NCBI GenBank assembly: GCA_027296025.1
Contig: JAPUJU010000143.1
Span: forward strand, 1-5,365
Length of the DNA: 5,365 nt
Source: a bacterium
GTDB lineage: Bacteria; Krumholzibacteriota; Krumholzibacteriia; WVZY01
Direction: 5' to 3'
In this document: piece after piece, positions 1 to 5,365 of the stretch
Layout: each line of letters starts with the position of its first letter
How positions within the stretch are numbered: the first letter of the stretch is position 1
The notes under the pieces: generated by a model
Told to the model about the DNA's origin: nothing
Seen by the model: the letters and a program-made list of their open reading frames with translations, nothing else
Databases searched by the model: none
Made by a program: the position numbers and the translations under genes

Positions 1-1183
1 GCTCGAAGAGCTGAATCGAACGGAACACTTCGATCGAGTCTGTCTTGAGTGGGACAATTCCTTTGAACGGGTCATCGAAGAAGAAAAATTTGTTCGCCAC
101 GAACTGATAATCAAGAATCGTTCGCGTCTCCCGCTGGCCGATCGTCGCGCCCTGCGGAACGAACGTCGCGCTGGAGACCTCACCCTCTTCTTTGCTCGCT
201 ATCACCGTGACCTCGGCCGGGCCGATCTGCGCGACCGTTTTGATCCCGAAGAGTCCCTGGGAGCTCGTCGAGAAACTGACGAGCTCGGAACCGGGCAGAG
301 AGAGGTTCGTGTTTCCCAGCTCTATCAGCTTGATGATGTCGTCGTCAAACCCGCGATAGTTCAGCCGGATGTTGTTGTTGTTGTCGGAGAGCGCGTTGCT
401 AGAGTGGTCCACCTGAACGTGGATCTTTTCACCAATCTGGCCGTTCAGCCGCACGTCCAGTTCCTGTTTCATGTCGAGCGACGGAAAGAGCGACTGTTTC
501 TGCTGGCCCTCCGACCCGATAAACGGTTTCACAACGCGAGACTCACCCGCGAATGTGATGCTCTCGCGGCCGGAGATGTCGATGTGCGTTTTTTCTCCTT
601 CACCGATCATGGTCTCCATGAACCCCGGCAACTTGATCGGCACGTTGAAAGACAACCCGCCGAAACCGCCCTCGCCTATCTTCTGGCGGTTGATCGAGCT
701 CACCACCGTCTCACGCCAGATCGCCCGAGTGCTTTCGCGGTACCTGCGATCAGTCAGCTGATCGATCGTCTCCACATCGATAACAAGCCCCGGCGTTGCC
801 AAATCGCGGGGTTGGAGATAAAGAAATACGCCTCGCCGCTCCTCGCGAAACTGAAACGAGTGCGTCCTGGGATAGAAAAACGTTACGCGATACCTTCCGC
901 CGGCCCCGAATTCCTCGAGTGCGTGAACTCTTTCGAAGTCGGTGGGTAGAAAGTTAGGGACCCGCCCGTACTCACCGAGGGTGAGGTGCGTGATATCTGT
1001 TCGCAATGTATCAAACGGATTGTCCGGCGTGGTTCTGGCGAGGTACCCGGAAACCTCTTCGAGGTCTATGGAAAAAGTCTGCGCGTGCGTTGGCCCGGGA
1101 GCCCCCGACAGGACCAGGATCGCGGCCATGCACACCGCGAGCGCGGGGTACCGGGCGCAAAGTAAAGCGATTCTCTTATCCAC
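1..1183 (-). CDS. sprA: SprA-like outer-membrane / type IX secretion protein, N-terminal part (cut by window edge)
   Basis: In Bacteroidota SprA is a very large outer-membrane beta-barrel that forms the type IX secretion translocon and is needed for gliding; homologues occur in other FCB phyla. About 394 codons of the N-terminal region are present and the frame is open to the window edge. The GTG start at 1183-1181 was chosen because it gives a good signal peptide: basic start (VDKR), hydrophobic core around residues 13-28, and a probable cut after THA (about residue 34). In-frame sequence is open upstream to a TAA near 1311, but no better start is seen. The family match rests on segments I recognise from SprA: GEGGFGGLSFNVPIKLPG (about 170-187), FPSLDMKQELDVRLNGQIG (about 233-251), and IRLNYRGFDDDIIKLIELGN (about 271-290) followed by TNLSLPGSELV and GLFGIKTVAQIG. 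This pattern of substrate-independent SprA_N sequence is distinctive. It is transcribed divergently from lptFG. Whether this organism has a working type IX system cannot be told from one gene; the homologue could serve another export role. Confidence 0.85.
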   Translation of the reverse strand, partial: MDKRIALLCARYPALAVCMAAILVLSGAPGPTHAQTFSIDLEEVSGYLARTTPDNPFDTLRTDITHLTLGEYGRVPNFLPTDFERVHALEEFGAGGRYRVTFFYPRTHSFQFREERRGVFLYLQPRDLATPGLVIDVETIDQLTDRRYRESTRAIWRETVVSSINRQKIGEGGFGGLSFNVPIKLPGFMETMIGEGEKTHIDISGRESITFAGESRVVKPFIGSEGQQKQSLFPSLDMKQELDVRLNGQIGEKIHVQVDHSSNALSDNNNNIRLNYRGFDDDIIKLIELGNTNLSLPGSELVSFSTSSQGLFGIKTVAQIGPAEVTVIASKEEGEVSSATFVPQGATIGQRETRTILDYQFVANKFFFFDDPFKGIVPLKTDSIEVFRSIQLFE

Positions 1184-1293
1184 GTTCTCTCTATCGTAGA
1201 GTGGACACGGGTAGACACAGACATTGGGGGCATCCAGGAAACTTTTCCGACCGGCGGGGGGTTCCAGGTGAACACTGTGACGTTGCCGCGCAT

Positions 1294-1306
1294 TTGGACT
1301 GTCCAA
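1294..1306. repeat. 13-base perfect palindrome, possible operator
   Basis: TTGGAC-T-GTCCAA is a perfect inverted repeat with six-base arms and a single central base. It lies about 110 bases upstream of the sprA-like start codon and about 210 bases upstream of lptF, inside the divergent control region. Its size and symmetry suit a dimeric regulator, but I do not recognise the motif and see no second copy in the window. Function is inference only; a palindrome of this length can occur by chance. Confidence 0.35.
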
Positions 1307-1448
1307 TTATGGAGACAAAGCACCGCCGAAACGTCACTTTTGGCGACACCTTCACATTCAATTGAGACCGCGGGCCATACCGGTCCGCTCATCACCCGTT
1401 ATCGATATTCACAGGCGCGCCCTGCAGCGCCGCAACCGTACAAAGTGC

Positions 1449-1476
1449 TTGTCAATAAAACAATTATTTGTAATAT
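1449..1476 (+). promoter_or_regulatory. Putative sigma70-type promoter for the lptF-lptG-GWxTD operon
   Basis: TTGTCA (1449-1454) and TAATAT (1471-1476) are separated by 16 bases, with five of six and four of six matches to the TTGACA and TATAAT consensus. They sit in the most AT-rich stretch of the intergenic region. Transcription would start near 1483, giving a leader of about 37 bases before the TTG start at 1520. If the organism uses a Bacteroidota-type primary sigma factor (TTTG and TAnnTTTG elements), this match would be less meaningful; no clear element of that kind is seen. Confidence 0.45.
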
Positions 1477-1503
1477 GAAACCACAGATCGTTGTCTACTA
1501 ACC

Positions 1504-1510
1504 AGGGGAA
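1504..1510 (+). promoter_or_regulatory. Ribosome binding site of lptF, within a small GC hairpin
   Basis: AGGGGAA lies nine bases before the TTG codon at 1520 and supports that unusual start. An in-frame TAA at 1499-1501 leaves no other start upstream, and the next ATG (1601) would remove most of the first membrane helix. The G-tract (1505-1508) can pair with the following C-tract (1512-1515) across an AAA loop, so the site may be partly masked. Confidence 0.55.
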
Positions 1511-1519
1511 ACCCCCACC

Positions 1520-2920
1520 TTGATTCTCGACCGCTATATCCTCAAAAACTACATCGGACCCTTTCTCTTCTCGACATCCGTCTTAACTTTCGTTTTTGTA
1601 ATGGATTTCATCCTCCGGTACATCGACCTGTTTTTGAACAAGGGAGTCGAGTTTCTCGTTGTCATGCAAGCATTTATGCTTAGTCTGGGTCATATGTTTG
1701 CATTAATCATACCAATGGCCGTGTTGCCGGCGACCCTCATGACGTTCAGCACCCTCGCGGGGGAGAATGAAGTCACCGCAATGAAGGCGGGGGGCTTAAG
1801 TCTGGCGCGAACGATCCGGCCGGTCGTGTTGCTCGGTGCCGCTCTGACGCTCGGAATGATCTTCTACAACAACAACATTCTCCCCGAAGCGAACCACAAA
1901 CTGTTGAACCTGCTGATTGACATCAACAAAAAGAAACCGACGGTCGTGATCAAAGAGAACCGTTTTATCGACGCGTTCAAGGGGTACAAGATTTTCGTGC
2001 GTCACAAGAACGATCGTACCGGTGAGATCCGTGAAATACAGATATTCCAGCGCGAAAAACCGGGAGAATTGCCGACTACGATCATCGCGGAGAGGGGTTT
2101 CCTCAGGTACGAGGAAACCGACAATGTCCTTTTGTTCGAACTGGAGGACGGCGAGATCCACAAGATCCCCGATGGCACCGATGCATCGACCTACCGCCGG
2201 ACGGTGTTCAAGACCTACACGCTCAAGATCGCGGATATCGACCGGTCGCTCAAACGTACCGAGCGAAACTACCGCGGTGACAGGGAAATGAACGTACAGA
2301 TGATGTACAACCGCATCAAGGAGATCGAAGGAGACATTGTCAGCGTCGACGCAAAAGTCGCGAGCATGGCCAGCACGGAGATCCGAAACGTAATGAGCCT
2401 CCTCAACTCGGAGGTTCGAGACAGCGTCCTCGGGAGCAATCCGTCCACCGCTGTTGCAACGACCGCTGCCGGCCTGAACGGAAGCGGCAAAGGCAGGTCG
2501 ATAGCTTCGAAACGGAAGACGACCGTCACCAAACGGGCCCTCCAAAGCCAGCAGGAGATCAAAGTTTCGTATTTGAGGCAAATCAACAGGTATCGCGTGG
2601 AGATCCACAAGAAGTTTGCGATCTCCTTCGCGTGCCTGGTATTCGTCCTGATTGGTTCCCCGATCGCGTTGAGCCTCGGAAAGTCAGGCATGAATACGGC
2701 AATCATCCTCAGTATCATCGTCTTCCTCGTGTATTATATCTGTCTGATCGGCGGAGAGAAGCTCGCGGACCGCCGAATTGTCAGCCCGATCTTTGCAATG
2801 TGGGTGCCCAACCTTTTCTTCGGAATCTGTTCTGTGATACTCATTCGGCGGGCGACGCGTGAACAGATCGTTATCGATTGGGGCAAAATGAACCCTCTGA
2901 GGATCCTCCAGCGGGGCTAA
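1520..2920 (+). CDS. lptF: LptF/LptG-family (YjgP/YjgQ) LPS export permease, LptF-like, with long insertion
   Basis: This is one of two membrane subunits of the LptB2FG ABC transporter, which pulls LPS out of the inner membrane and passes it to the periplasmic Lpt bridge. The 466-residue product starts at TTG; MILDRYILKNYIGPF fits the family N-terminus. Predicted membrane helices lie at about 13-35, 55-78, 98-119, 365-386, 391-411 and 423-443. Between helices 2 and 3 is the conserved cytoplasmic segment ENEVTAMKAGGLSLARTIRP (81-100), which contacts the ATPase in this family. Residues about 120-245 form the periplasmic beta-rich domain, and KFAISFACLVFVLIGSPIAL (365-384) is a strong family signature for helix 4. 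It is about 100 residues longer than typical LptF (E. coli 366): the extra part, about 250-360, holds a helical stretch, a low-complexity S/T/A/G region and a basic segment (KGRSIASKRKTTVTKR). The stop overlaps the lptG start. LptF versus LptG assignment rests on gene order, so it is less certain than the family. Confidence 0.88.
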   Translation: MILDRYILKNYIGPFLFSTSVLTFVFVMDFILRYIDLFLNKGVEFLVVMQAFMLSLGHMFALIIPMAVLPATLMTFSTLAGENEVTAMKAGGLSLARTIRPVVLLGAALTLGMIFYNNNILPEANHKLLNLLIDINKKKPTVVIKENRFIDAFKGYKIFVRHKNDRTGEIREIQIFQREKPGELPTTIIAERGFLRYEETDNVLLFELEDGEIHKIPDGTDASTYRRTVFKTYTLKIADIDRSLKRTERNYRGDREMNVQMMYNRIKEIEGDIVSVDAKVASMASTEIRNVMSLLNSEVRDSVLGSNPSTAVATTAAGLNGSGKGRSIASKRKTTVTKRALQSQQEIKVSYLRQINRYRVEIHKKFAISFACLVFVLIGSPIALSLGKSGMNTAIILSIIVFLVYYICLIGGEKLADRRIVSPIFAMWVPNLFFGICSVILIRRATREQIVIDWGKMNPLRILQRG

Positions 2921-4002
2921 TGACCGGACGCATACACGACCGATATCTTCTTAAACTATTTCTGCGCATTTTTCTCTACAGTGTTCTTGCGTTTGCGGTC
3001 ATCTATATTACCGTCGATGTCTTTGAAGAGATCGACAATTTTGTCGACCACGATGCAGCTATCTTTTCGGTTGCGAAGTACTACTTCTTCTCACTGCCGT
3101 TCATTCTCACGTACATAGTTCCGCTCTCACTCCTGCTGGCCACGATGTTTTCGATGGGCATACTCGGCCGCCGCAATGAAATCACAGCGTTAGTAGCGTC
3201 CGGAATCAGCCTGATACGAATCGCGGCGCCGATCCTGATTACCGCCGCGCTCGTCAGTCTGGGCTCGACATTTTTCAACGACATCGTCGTCGCGAAAGCG
3301 AACATCCGTCACAAAAACATTATGCGCATCGAAATCGAGAAGAATCCTCCCTCGAACCCGATGCTCAAAGAGAACCTGCACTACCTTGGAGAAAACGGGT
3401 ACGTGTACCTCGCGACTCGTTACAATCATCGCACGCAGTCGCTTCACGAAGTGGTCGTCCAGAAGTTTGACGGCTCTACGCTTGTTCGCCGCGGAGACGC
3501 AAAACGGGCCGCCTGGAACGGTGAAGATTGGGTCTTCTACAAGGGGTTCGACCGTGGCTTTGACAGTGACAGCGAGAGCGTCGCGAGCTTTGACCAACTC
3601 ATCATTCCGGAGCTGAAGGAGCTGCCGGAGTTGTTTGCAAAGGAGGAAGTGGACGAAGAAAACATGACGGCGAGGGAGCTCTGGGAGTACGTCAAGCGGG
3701 TTAGACACAGCGGTGGAGACGTCGAGCACTACCTGACAGATTTTTATTTCAAGTTCTCATATCCCCTCGCTGGGGCAATTTTCGTCGTGCTCGGCATCGC
3801 GCTCGCCTCGGGCAAGCGCAAGCAGTCGATGGCCGCCGGCTTCGGTTTGAGCCTCCTGATGGCCTTCGTGTACTACGGCGTGCTAAGGGTAGGCCAGACG
3901 CTGGGATACAGCGGATTTCTGCCACCTTTTCTTGCGGCACAACTCGGAAACATTATATTTCTCTTCGTGGGGTTCGGCCTTATCACCCGAGCGAATCGAT
4001 GA
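2920..4002 (+). CDS. lptG: LptF/LptG-family LPS export permease, LptG-like
   Basis: This is the partner membrane subunit of the LPS transporter, expected to pair with the preceding protein and the ATPase LptB. The ATG at 2920 was preferred over an in-frame TTG at 2878 because it overlaps the lptF stop (TAATG), gives MTGRIHDRYLLKLFLRIFLY, a normal family N-terminus, and yields 360 residues, the usual length. The TTG would add 14 residues with no family character. Helices are predicted at about 12-34, 55-80, 98-118, 279-297, 303-323 and 336-355. RRNEITALVASGISLIRIAAP (residues 84-104) is the coupling segment between helices 2 and 3. Residues about 120-240 are the periplasmic domain, followed by a short acidic linker (KEEVDEENMTARELWEYV). 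FSYPLAGAIFVVLGIALASG (279-298) is the helix 4 signature. Translation is probably coupled to lptF, since the only nearby purine-rich sequence (GCGGGG) is very close to the ATG. Its stop overlaps the next gene by four bases. Confidence 0.9.
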   Translation: MTGRIHDRYLLKLFLRIFLYSVLAFAVIYITVDVFEEIDNFVDHDAAIFSVAKYYFFSLPFILTYIVPLSLLLATMFSMGILGRRNEITALVASGISLIRIAAPILITAALVSLGSTFFNDIVVAKANIRHKNIMRIEIEKNPPSNPMLKENLHYLGENGYVYLATRYNHRTQSLHEVVVQKFDGSTLVRRGDAKRAAWNGEDWVFYKGFDRGFDSDSESVASFDQLIIPELKELPELFAKEEVDEENMTARELWEYVKRVRHSGGDVEHYLTDFYFKFSYPLAGAIFVVLGIALASGKRKQSMAAGFGLSLLMAFVYYGVLRVGQTLGYSGFLPPFLAAQLGNIIFLFVGFGLITRANR

Positions 4003-5365
4003 AGCACCTCCGTCTCATAATTATTCTGGCGCTCCCCTGGTCCGCCATCTCGGCGGCACGCGCCGATCGCGTTCCCCATTACAAGGTCACGCGGCAGAAC
4101 ATCGAGCAACTCTCCCCAGCCATGCAGAGCAACTTCGCGGGCCTCCAGTACCTGTTGAACGGATACCAGACCCGGCAGTTCATGGGGCTCAAGACGGACG
4201 AGAAACGAAAGGATTGGCTGCGCATTTTCTGGCGGCTACATGATCCCACACCCACGACGAAAAAGAACGAGATGATGGTGGAGCACAATATCCGGGTACT
4301 ACTCGCCAGAGAGTTTTTCAGGAGCAAGAAGTGGCCTGGATGGGACAAGCGCGGCGAAGTGTTTATCCGCTACGGCCCGCCAGAGTACCGTGGAAAGATC
4401 TATGGCGACGTGACACTGCGCGGCGTCGATCCACCCGGTGAACTCTGGTATTACTTTCGGCACAACATGCTCGTGTCGTTCGAAAACTTCGCTTTGAAGG
4501 GCGAGTTCATCTACGCGATCGACCCACTCGGGCCCGAAGTAAATTTCTCGCCCGAGTTCACCGAATTCCTGCTCTACGACACGAACACATCGCTCGGCCA
4601 GAAAATTCCGCTACAGTATCTGGAGACTTTTTCGACGCCGACGGGAATGGAGCCGTTCGAGATCTTCCGTTCGAACGACCCGATACGAGAAGAAGCCTAC
4701 CGCCTGGCGAAGCCGAGGGAAATCCAGGAGGCACTCGATGCGATCGGTGGCCCGGAGATCGTCGAGATGCTGCCCAAGGACGTGTCCGCCGTATTTCATC
4801 AGGATCAGATCCGGGAAGTATCCAACAATTTCGAGATAGTTCTGGAGGAAACGCCCTCCAGTTACCCGTTCAACTTTCAGGACAACAGTCTCCCCTTTTA
4901 CTTCGGAATCGATCAGTTCAAAGGCGGTAAAACGAAAACACGCGTCGAGGTGCAGGTGGAAATGCCGATCGTGGTCGAACAGGGAGGGTTCGAAGAAACG
5001 TTTCACGTCGAGGTCGTCGTGTGGGATCCGCAGTTCAACGAGATTGAGCGGAAAGATCGCGATCTCGTCCTGCGCACAGGACCCGAAGTCACCAATTGGC
5101 AAAACTTGATACCGACTCAGCTGACCCTGTCACTCGATCCTGGTTACTACCGGGTCGCCGTTTCCGTAACGAGCCAGAAAACGGGCCGGTCCTCGTCTTA
5201 CAGGACGAATGTGACGTGCCAGCCAGTCGGAAGGCTGCTCGCCATAAGCGACATACTGTTTGCACGCCGAATCTCCATAGCGACGCAACCGTCGATCTTC
5301 ACCCGCGGTGCGCTCGAGATCGTGCCGCACCCGGTGCGTGCGTACAATCTGAACGGCCGGCTCCC
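3999..5365 (+). CDS. GWxTD domain-containing exported protein, N-terminal 455 residues (cut by window edge)
   Basis: The family is named for its GWxTD motif; its biochemical function is unknown and members are common in FCB and related phyla. The ATG at 3999 overlaps the lptG stop (ATGA), and MKHLRLIIILALPWSAISAARA is a signal peptide with a likely cut after ARA (residue 22). The domain spans about residues 45-175: FMGLKTDEKRKDWLRIFWRL (61-80), HDPTP (81-85), then WPGWDKRGEVFIRYGPPEY (112-130), followed by ELWYYF and a strand-rich stretch ending near IYAIDPLG. The usual PGWxTDRG is here PGWDKRG, so the T-D part is missing. Residues about 210-275 look helical. From about 275 there is a beta-sandwich-like region (RVEVQVEMPIVV, FHVEVVVWDP, YYRVAVSVTSQKTG), and ISDILFARRI with ALEIVPHPVR matches the typical C-terminal part of the family. 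It is probably periplasmic and co-expressed with lptFG. The end is missing; no stop occurs before the window edge. Confidence 0.85.
   Translation, partial: MKHLRLIIILALPWSAISAARADRVPHYKVTRQNIEQLSPAMQSNFAGLQYLLNGYQTRQFMGLKTDEKRKDWLRIFWRLHDPTPTTKKNEMMVEHNIRVLLAREFFRSKKWPGWDKRGEVFIRYGPPEYRGKIYGDVTLRGVDPPGELWYYFRHNMLVSFENFALKGEFIYAIDPLGPEVNFSPEFTEFLLYDTNTSLGQKIPLQYLETFSTPTGMEPFEIFRSNDPIREEAYRLAKPREIQEALDAIGGPEIVEMLPKDVSAVFHQDQIREVSNNFEIVLEETPSSYPFNFQDNSLPFYFGIDQFKGGKTKTRVEVQVEMPIVVEQGGFEETFHVEVVVWDPQFNEIERKDRDLVLRTGPEVTNWQNLIPTQLTLSLDPGYYRVAVSVTSQKTGRSSSYRTNVTCQPVGRLLAISDILFARRISIATQPSIFTRGALEIVPHPVRAYNLNGRL

Larger units (their letters stand above)
1184..1519. other. Divergent intergenic control region between sprA-like gene and lptF
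   Basis: These 336 bases separate two divergently transcribed genes and should hold both promoters. The sprA-proximal half is GC-rich with no clear promoter that I can defend; it contains a 13-base palindrome at 1294-1306. The lptF-proximal part (about 1440-1500) is markedly AT-rich compared with its surroundings and holds the best promoter match. A GC-rich stretch at 1414-1431 could fold (GGCGC pairing with GCGCC across an 8-base loop) but has no T-run on either strand, so it is not a convincing terminator. Short open frames in this region have no recognisable protein character. Confidence 0.7.

Noticed and set aside
404..949. 181-codon open frame on the plus strand at the left of the window
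   Set aside because: It is antisense to the sprA-like gene, whose reading frame matches the family over several conserved segments.
1066..1395. 109-codon minus-strand frame covering the sprA start and part of the intergenic region
   Set aside because: It overlaps the sprA signal peptide in another frame and shows no protein-like character.
1414..1431. GGCGC/GCGCC inverted repeat as a terminator
   Set aside because: There is no T-run after it on either strand and no gene ends nearby.
1449..1454. Perfect TTGACA on the minus strand as a -35 element for the sprA-like gene
   Set aside because: No acceptable -10 hexamer follows at 16-18 bases (the sequence there is GC-rich); the match arises because TTGTCA reads as TGACAA-like on the other strand.
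1268..1501. 77-codon plus-strand frame (GTG start) filling most of the intergenic region
   Set aside because: It has a G-rich stretch before the GTG, but it covers the AT-rich putative lptF promoter and has no hydrophobic segment, motif or recognisable family.
1475..1501. Eight-codon ATG frame (MKPQIVVY) ending just before lptF and in frame with it
   Set aside because: Its ATG overlaps the putative -10 element, so it would lie outside the transcript from that promoter; it has no ribosome binding site of note.
1796..2608. 270-codon open frame on the minus strand inside lptF
   Set aside because: It is antisense to a clear lptF coding sequence, with no recognisable domain; such shadows are common in GC-biased codon usage.
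2878..2919. Upstream TTG start for lptG adding 14 residues
   Set aside because: The extension overlaps the end of lptF and does not resemble the family; the ATG at 2920 gives the usual length and N-terminus.

Overview
The window carries one divergent gene pair and three-gene operon start, all of it cell-envelope machinery. Two genes run off the edges. A large secreted/outer-membrane protein resembling SprA is read leftwards (minus strand, cut by the left edge). Reading rightwards from a 336-base intergenic region are two LptF/LptG-family permeases and then a GWxTD-domain lipoprotein-like/exported protein cut by the right edge. No mobile elements, RNA genes, CRISPR arrays or terminators are visible; no terminator is expected, since no transcription unit ends inside the window.

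Organism: SprA homologues and GWxTD proteins together point to the FCB superphylum in the broad sense (Bacteroidota relatives, Gemmatimonadota, or candidate phyla such as Zixibacteria, Latescibacterota, Eisenbacteria or Krumholzibacteriota). Codon choice is mixed and moderately GC-rich, unlike the AT-rich genomes of many gliding Bacteroidota, so a non-Bacteroidota member is more likely. This is inference from gene content; the window has no phylogenetic marker. LptF/LptG imply a Gram-negative envelope with LPS or a similar glycolipid.

Layout: 1-1183 (minus) is the N-terminal ~394 codons of the SprA-like protein, with a GTG start and a signal peptide. 1184-1519 is the divergent control region, with a sigma70-like promoter pointing at lptF, a 13-base perfect palindrome and a small GC hairpin over the lptF ribosome binding site. 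1520-2920 is lptF (TTG start), unusually long because of about 100 extra residues between the periplasmic domain and the fourth membrane helix. 2920-4002 is lptG, whose ATG overlaps the lptF stop by one base. 3999-5365 is the GWxTD gene, whose ATG overlaps the lptG stop by four bases.

How they work together: LptF and LptG are expected to form the transmembrane half of the LptB2FG transporter that extracts LPS from the inner membrane; LptB, LptC, LptA and LptD are not in the window. The GWxTD protein is translationally coupled to LptG, which suggests an envelope role, but its function is not known. The SprA-like protein is the kind that forms the outer-membrane channel of the type IX secretion system. 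I found no clearly new system; the most unusual points are the LptF insertion, the GWxTD gene embedded in an lpt operon with a divergent motif, and the SprA-like protein facing it.
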